Shown here: in pieces, positions 1 through 7,772 of the stretch | Layout of the letters: the number at the start of each line of letters is the position of its first letter | How positions within the stretch are numbered: the stretch's first letter is position 1 | Assembly (NCBI GenBank): GCA_004325065.1 | Contig: PITI01000625.1 | Span: 1-10,237 of the forward strand | Origin: Hamiltosporidium magnivora | Lineage: Eukaryota > Microsporidia > Dubosqiidae | DNA length: 10,237 nt | Reading direction: 5' to 3' | Translations under genes and position numbers: made by a program | The notes under the pieces: generated by a model | The model's input: only the letters and a program-made list of their open reading frames with translations | What the model was told of the DNA's origin: nothing | Databases searched by the model: none

Positions 1-342
1 AAATTTTTGATCTATTCATTCTTTAGAAGGTTATAATGTTTAATATTAAGAAATTATGTGTGTTATTATTTTAAAGTATCGTTTCATTTAAAATTTAAGA
101 TTTCTAATTTTCGAATTCGAGAGATTCCACAAAAAGATTTTTTTATTACAAAAAGCTTAAATAAAATTACATTGTAAGAATTTATATTTGGCTTCATTTT
201 CAGACATAGAAATTTTTTAATATTTTTAAAAAAGAAGAAAATCAAGTGAAACAGTTTTAATAATTATAATATAATTAAAAAAGTCATAAAATATTATTAA
301 ACTGCGAAAAATTAGTCAATTTCCTTAAAAATATTTAATAAT
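1..342. other. AT-rich flank downstream of RPS18
   Basis: This stretch is almost entirely A and T runs. I see no open frame with coding character on either strand, no RNA gene and no clear repeat. It holds the 3' flank of the minus-strand RPS18 gene. Its left end is cut by the window. Confidence 0.6.
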
Positions 343-347
343 TTATT
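342..347 (-). promoter_or_regulatory. AATAAA poly(A)-type signal overlapping the RPS18 stop codon
   Basis: Read on the minus strand, the end of RPS18 is AAGAAGAAATAAATTATT, so the hexamer AATAAA spans the last lysine codon and the TAA stop. Overlap of the polyadenylation signal with the stop codon is known from compact microsporidian genes. In DNA this AT-rich the hexamer is also common by chance, so its function is inferred. A weaker variant (CAATAAG) overlaps the stop of the minus-strand gene ending at 7081. Confidence 0.35.
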
Positions 348-813
348 TCTTCTTGCTAACACCAACTGTTCTTCCTCTTCTACCATTACTTTTAGTTCTT
401 TGACCTCTGACTTTAAGTCCAGCTGCTAACCTACAAACTCTAACATTTTTAATTTTCTTTCCTCTTTCAATCAGTAATCGAATATCAGCATCTAACTGAT
501 TACCGATCAGATGAGAAGTGGTACCGTCTGTGTAATCTTTCTGGTGGTTCAGAAACCATTCTGGTATTCCGAAAGAAAGTGGATCGGTTATAACATTTTG
601 AAGTGCATTTAACTCTTCATTGTTTAATTCACCTGCTCTTTTACTTGGATCAATATTTGCCATTTTTACTGCTGCATCTGCATATCTTCTTCCAATTCCT
701 TTAATTTTGGTAAGTGCATGTGTTACAAGACTTGTACCATTAATATTTGTATTGAATAAACGAATAATATGGTTTAGTTCGCTTGGTTGAACTAAGAAAT
801 TTCTCGAGGACAT
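343..813 (-). CDS. RPS18: 40S ribosomal protein S18 (uS13)
   Basis: This is a 156-residue cytosolic small-subunit ribosomal protein of the uS13 family. It sits in the head of the 40S subunit and contributes to intersubunit bridges near the P-site tRNA. The sequence shows the family order: an N-terminal HIIRLFNTNINGT segment (residues 15-27), the helix-hairpin KIKGIGRRYADAAVK (36-50), the KRAGELNNEE segment (58-67), IPEWFLNHQKD (83-93), and the C-terminal tail with NGRRGRTVGVSKKK (143-156). That tail is essentially the eukaryotic signature. Length is normal (about 150-156), so the frame is intact and intronless. The ATG at 813 is supported by homology from the first residues and by a CCC element just upstream. 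Oddity: where most eukaryotic uS13 has an HRGLRH-type motif, residues 125-131 read RVCRLAA, so that patch is divergent. Identification is secure. Confidence 0.97.
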   Translation of the reverse strand: MSSRNFLVQPSELNHIIRLFNTNINGTSLVTHALTKIKGIGRRYADAAVKMANIDPSKRAGELNNEELNALQNVITDPLSFGIPEWFLNHQKDYTDGTTSHLIGNQLDADIRLLIERGKKIKNVRVCRLAAGLKVRGQRTKSNGRRGRTVGVSKKK

Positions 814-817
814 TAAA

Positions 818-820
818 GGG
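818..820 (-). promoter_or_regulatory. CCC start-proximal element of RPS18
   Basis: On the minus strand the sequence before the start is CCAATCCCTTTAATG, placing CCC four bases before the ATG. Microsporidian ribosomal protein genes typically carry a CCC-type (or GGG) element just upstream of the start codon, linked to transcription initiation and very short 5' leaders. C triplets are rare in this AT-rich DNA, so position and composition both support the call. Confidence 0.6.
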
Positions 821-869
821 ATTGGATTTGTAAAAAATTTAATTTTGAAAAAATCGTAAAAAAATATTT

Positions 870-1160
870 GATTTTAAAAAATAGGAAGAATAATAGGATG
901 AATAATTGAAAAGAAAATTTAAGTTTAAAAATCTAAAAAAATTATTTGATTTTAAAAAATAGAAAAAATAATTGAAAAGAAAATTTAAAGAAAATAAAAA
1001 GATAGGAAAAAAATATTGATTTTAAAAAATAGAAAAAATAATTGAAAAGAAAATTTAAAGAAAATAAAAAGATAGGAAAAAAATATTTGATTTAAAAAAA
1101 TGGGAAGAATTTGTCGTAAAGAAAATTTAAAGAAAATAAAAAAACAGGAAAAAAAATATT
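870..1160. repeat. Tandem array of a ~70-bp A/T-rich unit (about four copies)
   Basis: Copies begin with GATTTTAAAAAAT or a close variant at about 870, 948, 1018 and 1089, and the array ends near 1160. Successive spacings are about 78, 70, 71 and 72 bases. The second and third copies are nearly identical and share a core around AATTGAAAAGAAAATTT and the string AAAAAGATAGGAAAAAAATAT. The first and fourth copies are diverged; the fourth has TGGGAAGAATTTGTCG in place of the usual middle. The array is strongly purine-rich on the plus strand. It lies directly upstream of RPS18 and contains no coding frame. It is a minisatellite-type array, perhaps variable between isolates. Confidence 0.85.
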
Positions 1161-1271
1161 TAATTTTTTATAATCAGGGAAAATGATCTGAAGAAACCGA
1201 AGAAAAACGAATAAAAAAAAGAAAATAAATTAAAATTCAAAATAAGTTAAAAGATTGCATAAACATAAATT

Positions 1272-1478
1272 TTATAAAGAACTTTGAACCTCTTTAAGAA
1301 GTTTTATATAGGTTTTCTCATCATGAATAAGACTTGAATCGTTTCTATTTCGACTGTTTATTTGGGTTTTGATGTCTCTAATTCTTTGTTCGTATTTAGC
1401 ACAAATATTTCCATTTTCTTGCTTCTTTTCATATTTTAATGGATATTTTTTGTTTAGTGTTGATTCTACAGACCCCAT
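1272..1478 (-). CDS. Hypothetical 68-residue protein with an N-myristoylation-type N terminus
   Basis: I do not recognise this small protein. It starts MGSVESTLNKKYPLKYEKK: glycine at position 2 and serine at position 6 fit the MGxxxS pattern read by N-myristoyltransferase, and a lysine-rich stretch follows, as in proteins tethered to membranes by a lipid plus basic residues. The remainder is charged and probably helical (residues 28-40 and 55-68), with no membrane segment. Composition is mixed and hydrophilic, unlike the Leu/Ile/Tyr/Asn-only translations of random AT-rich DNA, which argues that it is real. It ends at a TAA at 1272-1274. No CCC element precedes the ATG, although a TATAAA-like string lies about 20-30 bases upstream. 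Lipidation is inferred from the motif alone, and a chance ORF is possible at this length. Confidence 0.5.
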   Translation of the reverse strand: MGSVESTLNKKYPLKYEKKQENGNICAKYEQRIRDIKTQINSRNRNDSSLIHDEKTYIKLLKEVQSSL

Positions 1479-2115
1479 GCATATTTTATTTCTGTTAAAT
1501 TTTATATAAAAAAAGGCGCAAATTTTTTATTAAACAGAAATATTTTATAAATGAAAGATAAAATTATTTGAATTGATTTAATCAAACATTTGGAATTTAT
1601 TTAATTCGAATCATAAAAATAAATTTTACAATTATTTTAAATTTTTCTATTTTAAAAATTTATTTCTTTATAAATTGTTTTTTTAAATTAAATAGAAATT
1701 TGTTTACTATTTGAGAAAATTTAATTAGAATTTATTTAAATGCTGTTTTAAGTGTTATTTTATTTTGATTCCTTCTTTATCTTCTAAGTAATTTTCTTAT
1801 ATATTCGACTTAATTTTTTATCTTTAAACAGACCTTAGTTAGTGGTTATATCGTTAAAAATTATAAGTTATCTATTTTGTATTTTGATTACTTTAACGCA
1901 GTTTTTCTTGTTGATACATATTTTTAAAGGAAGTAAGTTTGGTTTCTCCTCGGCTCTTGGCATATATTCGGTTGATGCGTTTTTAATGAATTCCTCTATA
2001 TTTGGTTTTGACTTAAATCTTCTTCGACGATAGAAAAATACAAATAAAATTGTCGTAAAGAATTTGGAAACAGAATGGAAAATTTATTTTAAAATAAAAA
2101 TTACCCATCGCATAT
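1479..2115. other. AT-rich spacer between divergent genes
   Basis: This is the divergent intergenic region between the small minus-strand gene and the plus-strand gene starting at 2116. Most of it is A/T runs. An open stretch at 1839-2033 (+) is hydrophobic but has no ATG near its beginning and no recognisable family. The only element I would mark is the TTACCCATC motif at the right end. Confidence 0.55.
2101..2109 (+). promoter_or_regulatory. TTACCCATC start-proximal element
   Basis: The 9-mer TTACCCATC ends six bases before the ATG at 2116. The identical 9-mer, on the opposite strand, ends five bases before the start of the KTI12-like gene at 7767. RPS18 has a CCC at a similar position. 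This matches the CCC-type element described just upstream of microsporidian start codons and fixes ATG 2116 as the start. The function is inferred from family knowledge; the identity and spacing are seen directly. Confidence 0.7.
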
Positions 2116-3159
2116 ATGAGTTTAAAACACTTAAAACTTTCTGAAAACCGATTAGAATATTTATACAATCAACTCTATAATTATATAGATTCTATTTCGG
2201 AAAAAAATGATTGTTTCTGTTCATTTTGTAATAAAAATTTAGTTTTCTCTATCGATTCAGTATCTCCTTTAATATTCTATCAAAAATGTTTTAAAAATCA
2301 AGAATTTATTGGAAATATGGTGAGTTTTATTAAAGCAAAAGCAATTACAAATAATTACTGGAATATTGTAATTGATATTCTTGAATGTTCTTTATACACA
2401 TATGAAGAATTTAATAGTTATTCTGAAGAAATTGATAAGCTCATATTAAAAAATTTAAATAAAAAAATCGGTGTAGATCAAAGTTTCGAAACGAATACTT
2501 CAACTCAATGTTTTTTTAGAGAAGATTTGTATTTTAAACTAACAAATTATAAGAATTTACTTGTACACAAATCTGAAAGATATAAATATTATTTGTACAT
2601 TTTGTCTAAAATTCATTTAAAATTATTTATTCAAACTAAATCAGAAAATGAAATAGGAGAAGTTTATCAAAATATAGAAAATAATATATGTAAATTAATT
2701 GTAAATCATGTTTCGTATAATGCAGTACTTTTTAATAAAAATGTTGAAATTACAGATGAAAATAGAGAAGATTCAAAGATCAATCTGGATAAATTTAATC
2801 AAAACAGTAAGTTACATATCCCAAGTTTTGTAATAAGACAACTATTTTTAAGCGATTCTATTTTAGCAAGTGGTTACCATATAAAAGTTAAATATTTAAA
2901 TGGTACTTTCGATTCTGTTCCAACTATATCGTTAGAAGATTCCAATAATAAAGAATATAAATATATTTTGATAAAAATGACTAATTATTTTGATTTAAAA
3001 ATTAAAATAGAAAACTTGCCCTGGGAATTTAATAATAATGATGAATTTGTAAATGAATTTAAAGATAAAGAATTTAATTTAATATTCATGTTCAAGACTA
3101 ATAATATAATTGAAGTAAGTGATGTTGATTGGTTAAGAATGAACAAAAAGATTCGGTAA
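2116..3159 (+). CDS. Hypothetical protein, 347 residues, with an N-terminal CxCxxC cluster
   Basis: I do not recognise a family. The start is well supported by the TTACCCATC element upstream. The protein is hydrophilic and rich in Asn, Lys, Ile and Tyr, as expected from AT-rich coding DNA. It has no signal peptide and no membrane segment, so it is probably cytosolic or nuclear. Residues 33-38 form CFCSFC, with a further Cys at 58 and others at 91 and 132. The CxCxxC group could bind a metal, but the spacing does not match a zinc finger I can name. Residues 1-115 and 138-200 look mostly helical. A Lys/Asp/Asn-rich linker around 205-232 separates these from a C-terminal part (about 235-347) that looks beta-rich, with YHIKVKYLNGTF (254-265) and DLKIKIENLPWEF (293-305). 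This gives a likely two-domain layout. The uninterrupted 1-kb frame in such AT-rich DNA makes it a genuine gene. Confidence 0.85.
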   Translation: MSLKHLKLSENRLEYLYNQLYNYIDSISEKNDCFCSFCNKNLVFSIDSVSPLIFYQKCFKNQEFIGNMVSFIKAKAITNNYWNIVIDILECSLYTYEEFNSYSEEIDKLILKNLNKKIGVDQSFETNTSTQCFFREDLYFKLTNYKNLLVHKSERYKYYLYILSKIHLKLFIQTKSENEIGEVYQNIENNICKLIVNHVSYNAVLFNKNVEITDENREDSKINLDKFNQNSKLHIPSFVIRQLFLSDSILASGYHIKVKYLNGTFDSVPTISLEDSNNKEYKYILIKMTNYFDLKIKIENLPWEFNNNDEFVNEFKDKEFNLIFMFKTNNIIEVSDVDWLRMNKKIR

Positions 3160-5182
3160 ATTTATAAATATTTGAATATTTTGTTAGCAAAATCGATTAA
3201 GTTAATAAGTTTATTGTTGAGATAATCCTCTATGGGATGACCTGGAATCGTATTGTGACAAAATATAACAATACTTACCTTAAAAGACTGCAAATACCCA
3301 TGAATGTAGAGGCATACACCTAGTCATTAATACCTAAGAAGAACAGTTTAAACATTTCTCTTGTTCGAAGGTGAGGATTTGATTCGAGACTAAATACTGA
3401 AAATACCATTAATTCATTTATTTAAAAGAACCGAGAGACATGAGAAACCAACACCCTTTTAAGAAAAGAAGGTATAGAGAAAAATAGAGCTTAACATGTT
3501 AAATCGAAATAAACACTAGTTTCTGAAGTAGAAAGCACAGTAGAAGAACCGAAAATACCTATAAAAATCGAAACAGATTTTTATGAGAATCATTTAGTGG
3601 GTAGAGAGGTATAAGAAAAATCATTAAAGGGGAATGTTGTTTTTAACAATAAATTCTATGGATTAAATCTTTGCACATTTTTTTTTATCAAAATAAAAAC
3701 CTTTTAATTTTATTTTAAGCAAATTAACATTGGGATAAAGGTTACACTATACCAGGTTGCTTTATTCTACCTACTCTTCTGTTGATTTCATTATTCCTTT
3801 CTATTCTACTCTTTTTCTAAATTTGAAATTCATGACTCGATCTTATTCCTCTTCTTAGTTATTAATTTTGTTTTTGCTTGCTTAGCATGTTTTTTTGAAG
3901 GCTTTAGTCGTATATAGTGGTCCAGTTTGTTTTATATTTTTGCGATATAGATTACATCTCTAGATCTTTCATCCAAATATGTCCTGTATTAGGCTGATCT
4001 TTATTATATTCCAGGATTTAATAAACTGGTTTGGGCATTTTTTTCGGTATTATTTACTGAATGTATTAGTCATGTATATTTTGAGACTCTTAAGTAAAAA
4101 CTATAGTATTTTGTTAAAATACAATTCCAGTTTATTACATAAGAAATTGTATCTACGACTATATAAAGTAAGATTATTGCTTTATATATCTTGATTCTTC
4201 AATCTTTTTTTGCAAAAATTCTAGCGAATATTAAGAAGCATTTTCACCATAACCACTGTAATCATATTAATTTCTTATACACAACAAATATATCAATTCA
4301 AAAAATTCAAATTTTAACATCAAATTTTATATGGTTTATATTTCAATTTCCGCATACAGATTTAATATATTTTTAACAGAAGTACTCCCAATCTGTTTTA
4401 TAGAATTAAACTTATACTTGTTTCATTTAAGTATATGTAGGAATTAAAGCACTTCATTTGTAATCCAAGGCAATATAAAAATCAGAATATAATTTCAGAA
4501 TTTTTTTTATTTAAATTCGATCCGTGGAAAGAAGACAAAATTTTATTTATTTGAATTATATTGTTTGTTTTTGTAGCTTAATAATTGTTTCATATAAATA
4601 ATTATAATTAAATACTTAGTTAATTATATCTTTGGTAACTGTTTAAAATTCGATCGAAATACTATTCTATATTCTTGTTTAGATTTTCCATAAGGATTTT
4701 ATCAATAAATTAAAATTTAAAATATCCTTAAAAAGAATATAGCGAGACTCTAAGATAAATAAAGGAATTCTTTGTAGGAACATAGTTACTATTTTTCGGT
4801 ATATTTTTGATGAGTACATGCTCTCTTCACGATCATCTTACTTTATTAGTCTCTTTTTTGCATATAACTTGTGAAAATAAGTTAAATTCATTCTGCAATT
4901 TCGTTTTAAATTCTTAAAAATCGAATATCAGAATGTGATCGTTACCACATGCACAACCTTTTTTCTCTAGACATGGAACCAAGAGATAATATAAAAGCTA
5001 TAAGGTTTAATAATCAGTCTTAGACATTTATAGTCTCAATATCTCTATTTTTTTGTAGGTAGTCAAAAGATATTAATTTATCCTTTTTTACCATATAAAA
5101 TATTTTTAAATTAATTTAGGAAATCTAATTTATTAATTAAATTTTTAATCTAATATAAAGATACGAAAAAAAAAATATTCAG
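3160..5182. other. 2-kb gene-poor region with no confident gene
   Basis: No frame here has convincing coding character. Two ATG-started plus-strand frames at 3979-4376 encode only Leu/Ile/Tyr/Phe-rich strings and look like translations of AT-rich DNA. The subregion 3230-3660 is less AT-rich than its surroundings and stop-ridden in the frames I read; it may be decayed coding or transposon DNA that I cannot identify. A short minus-strand segment near 3752-3840 recalls a LINE. I found no tRNA, CCC element near a usable ATG, or long repeat. Confidence 0.5.
3752..3840 (-). mobile_element. Possible ancient LINE ORF2 relic (region after the reverse transcriptase)
   Basis: Read on the minus strand, this segment gives SHEFQI, a stop, then RIERNNEINRRVGRIKQPG. 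Arthropod-type LINE ORF2 proteins have a conserved block with an EI-RRI-x-A/W motif just after the reverse transcriptase core, and NNEINRRVGRIKQ resembles it. The match is short, interrupted by stops, and not backed by the flanking sequence, so it may be coincidence. Confidence 0.2.
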
Positions 5183-5968
5183 ATGGACAGTAATAATTTA
5201 GCAGATGCAAAAGAAAATTTAGAAATCTCAATTGATGATATAAGTGTATGCAATTATGACAAAAGAGTTAAATTAAGCCGCTATTTTGTATTCTTTTTAA
5301 TGTTCCTGTTAGAATTATTCGTTACTTGCATTTTCGGTCTATTCATATCATATAATTACAATTTCGAGTATCTGCATGAAATATTTCCAAAATATTTGAT
5401 TTACATTACAATCATTTATATGTATTTTCTTGCTAAAAACAGAAGAAATGAGTTAAATATTTCTACATTGATTAGATTTATTTTCTGCTGTGTTTTAAAT
5501 TTAATCATTTTATTTTGTGACAGTTATTTAAGCAACATACAAAGATCAGCTGATTATATAAATACTTCGGAAATATTTAACGGAAGACATTCTTATGGTA
5601 TATTATATTTTATGTCTTTTATATTACTTTTTATATTCTATTTCTATTCTAAAGGTATTGAGAAAATTATGAATACATCAAAAAGTTCGACATTGAAATT
5701 CTGTATTATATATACTTTGGCTACATTAGGTTTATTGATTGAAAATATTGTTAGATTTACATACTCTCGTACTGTTCTAAATGTAACACGTCATTTTATA
5801 ATTCTATTGGTTTTTATATTTCAACTCGTGTATATCGTTGTTTGCTTTATCAAAGAGAGAAAACCCAGTACCATGATATTGCCTTTAGTATTGATTTATT
5901 TATATTTTTGGAATATCTTTAGTCAAATACTTTCAATTCATGTATTGAAAAATTTGTTAAACGCGTGA
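5183..5968 (+). CDS. Polytopic membrane protein, about seven transmembrane segments, family unknown
   Basis: This 261-residue protein has a hydrophilic, acidic N terminus (residues 1-33, probably cytosolic) and then about seven hydrophobic segments: 34-57, 71-85, 95-116, 138-156, 172-190, 204-223 and 231-252. The positive residues KNRR (85-88), SKGIEK (156-161) and KERK (224-227) mark likely cytosolic loops. There is no cleavable signal peptide. I cannot assign a family: seven segments alone do not make a receptor, and no transporter signature is visible. Ser and Asn are spread through the loops and Asn-rich repeats are absent, which supports real coding sequence. ATG 5183 follows a poly-A stretch and has a TATAAA at 5154-5159, but no CCC element, unlike three other genes here. 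The gene stands alone on the plus strand between long spacers. Confidence 0.8.
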   Translation: MDSNNLADAKENLEISIDDISVCNYDKRVKLSRYFVFFLMFLLELFVTCIFGLFISYNYNFEYLHEIFPKYLIYITIIYMYFLAKNRRNELNISTLIRFIFCCVLNLIILFCDSYLSNIQRSADYINTSEIFNGRHSYGILYFMSFILLFIFYFYSKGIEKIMNTSKSSTLKFCIIYTLATLGLLIENIVRFTYSRTVLNVTRHFIILLVFIFQLVYIVVCFIKERKPSTMILPLVLIYLYFWNIFSQILSIHVLKNLLNA

Positions 5969-6157
5969 GATCATGTCTGTGCTTCTTGTTATAATTAAAG
6001 TTCGGTTCGAAAATCTTTTATAAATATTTAAACATATTTGACTTATATTAGTTTTAATATGCAATATTTTTTCTGAATATGTATGAAGAAAGACATACCT
6101 GTTGAGAGAAGTACAAAGGTTAAACCCCGAATAAATCTCATCAAAAAGTAGATTAAT

Positions 6158-6814
6158 ATGCAATTTGACATGCCAAAGTTCTCTCTTATGACAAAAAGGC
6201 AAAACCAGGTGGGGATTGGTGATATATATTTTCTGTTATATGGAGGTAAATTCGAATTACAAAACCAATTAAGAGCTGTTAAGTATAAAAGGCTTTTGTA
6301 AACATGTATGCGAAACTAAAATTAGAGACCATAATGAATACTTACTAAACAAATTAGAAACTAAAGACCCAGTAGCTTCAGTTCAAAAGAAAATTAAACG
6401 CTACTGGATGTTTAAGCAGAAATTGCCTTTTGAAATTTACTTAAAAGATTTGAAACCTCAAAAAGTAAAACGTATGATCTATTATGCAACAAATTAGTCT
6501 TTCCTCAAAACCTTAATTTGGAAATACTTTCTAAAGTGATAATTTAACATGGCATTATTGAAACTTGCACTAGAATGTATCTTAGAAAATTTTGAAGTAC
6601 AGGTTATTTTAAGGCAAAATTAAAGCAAGCATTCATAGAAAGCTCCAAAACACTATTTTTTGTGCCAGAAAGATTTTATTTTATATTTAATACGATTGAA
6701 GTTCAAAGATTATTCTGAAGCAATCAATAACTCATAGGTTCACTAAAGATTGTACCAACACTACAAATACACGCCAATTCGATAAAATGTGAAACAAATA
6801 CAAGCAAAACCCCA
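6158..6814 (+). pseudogene. Decayed protein-coding region spread over two frames, family unknown
   Basis: Coding-like sequence switches frame here. One frame is open from an ATG at 6158 to a TAA at 6299. The next frame is open from 6273 to a TAG at 6495 and contains KRYWMFKQKLPFEIYLKDL. The first frame then resumes from about 6488, with single stops at 6545, 6593, 6716 and 6728, and fades after the stop at 6815. Between stops the residues are mixed and protein-like, for example LVFPQNLNLEILSKV and KQAFIESSKTLFFVPERF, unlike translations of plain AT-rich DNA. Two frameshifts and several point stops are the expected pattern for a pseudogene. I do not recognise the parent; a host gene or a transposon ORF are both possible. 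There is no CCC element before 6158, so the true 5' end may lie further upstream and be lost. Confidence 0.45.
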
Positions 6815-7080
6815 TAAATCTTACGGTCTTGATAAAGAGACCTCTGCGAAGAATTAAAGCGGAATAAAAATAAAACCTAAAGAATAGCCGAGCAACCTTA
6901 GACAAAATAAGAAAATAAATAAGGAAAACGCAATCAATTATTAAATAATTTTTATTTAAAGAAAATTTCGAACAAGAATATATTCAAACATACAATGTAT
7001 GTTTTTTTAATTATAATTTTATGTTCGTAGAAATAATAAATACCAATATTTATTTCTTTGTCTAAAAACAAAACATATTC

Positions 7081-7767
7081 TTATTGTAATCCCTTCAGTT
7101 TTAATTCATTTACAACCATTTTAGAATAGAAATACTTGACATCTTCAATGGTTTTAGGATTCAATGAAACCAATCGTATAGTTACAGTTTCACAAGCATC
7201 CAAAACTTCTTTATACACAAAAGACTGGTCTGAATATGTACTTCTAATTTCATTTATTGCTAACTGAACATTTTTTAAATAATCGTTACACGAAGGATCT
7301 CTAGATTCTTCCTTGCTAACATTTAAAGTTTGATTATTACGTGTCATATTAGATGTATGAGCTCTAGTAGATTTTAAATTTTTATTCATATATTTAACAA
7401 TGGTATCCAAATACTGTGAATCATGTTCAATATCAATTACTGGTCCGTCAAAAGAAGAAGTAAATTGTGTTACTTCGTAATTTATAGTTTTATCTGGTAT
7501 ATGAACAATAAGAAATGAAGTATTGAATCTTCTAGAAATACAATAAAATTCATATCTTTCTGATTTATAAAAAGCTCCGTTAAGAATAAATATTTTTTTA
7601 CAATCAACCAACGATAAAAGTTTGGATTTTATTTCTAAAAAAGTTCCATCTAAAATATGAATTTCTGATTTTGTATTGGTTTGTGTTTCAGTGATATAAT
7701 TACACAATTCAGTATTAAATTGTGTAATTTTTTCTGTATTAGCAGCGATAACTAAAATCAGTGGCAT
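7081..7767 (-). CDS. KTI12-like protein with degenerate P-loop
   Basis: This 228-residue protein most resembles KTI12, the P-loop protein that binds Elongator and supports wobble-uridine modification of tRNA. Evidence: it starts MPLILV, as KTI12 proteins typically start MPL-hydrophobic. A hydrophobic strand KKIFIL (57-62) is followed by AFYKSERYEFYC (65-76), which matches the KTI12 block NYIKGxRYEL-C. The next strand, TSFLIVHI (83-90), fits the family. The region 131-160 is a polar, probably disordered linker, and 161-228 is a helical C terminus. Missing features are striking: the expected GxPxSGKT P-loop at about residues 8-15 reads AANTEKIT, and the Asp and Asn of the second motif are not present. 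It is also shorter than yeast KTI12 (about 313). It may therefore not bind ATP, or it may be a divergent relative of unknown role. The start is fixed by the TTACCCATC element just upstream. Confidence 0.6.
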   Translation of the reverse strand: MPLILVIAANTEKITQFNTELCNYITETQTNTKSEIHILDGTFLEIKSKLLSLVDCKKIFILNGAFYKSERYEFYCISRRFNTSFLIVHIPDKTINYEVTQFTSSFDGPVIDIEHDSQYLDTIVKYMNKNLKSTRAHTSNMTRNNQTLNVSKEESRDPSCNDYLKNVQLAINEIRSTYSDQSFVYKEVLDACETVTIRLVSLNPKTIEDVKYFYSKMVVNELKLKGLQ

Positions 7768-7772
7768 TGTAA

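Noticed and set aside
1839..2033. Hydrophobic open frame on the plus strand, 63 codons from a GTG
   Set aside because: There is no ATG near the beginning (a TAG lies at 1836-1838 and the apparent start is GTG, not expected in a eukaryotic nuclear gene). There is no CCC element, no plausible intron junction that I could define, and no recognisable family.
3362..3400. GTTCGAAGG and GATTCGAGAC, resembling a tRNA B box
   Set aside because: I could not form a five-base T stem around either string, and no A box, anticodon arm or acceptor pairing was found on either strand.
3979..4376. Two consecutive ATG-started frames on the plus strand
   Set aside because: They consist almost wholly of Leu, Ile, Tyr, Phe, Asn and Lys, as expected of translated AT-rich DNA. 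They have no start element and no family resemblance.
4930..4960. Small inverted repeat ATGTG ... CACAT around 4934
   Set aside because: The five-base arms are within chance expectation, there is no T tract of terminator type, and such terminators are not relevant in a eukaryotic nuclear genome.
5957..6202. Minus-strand frame of 81 codons at the end of the membrane protein gene
   Set aside because: It overlaps the tail of the plus-strand gene and the beginning of the decayed plus-strand coding region. It has no start element and no coherent domain.
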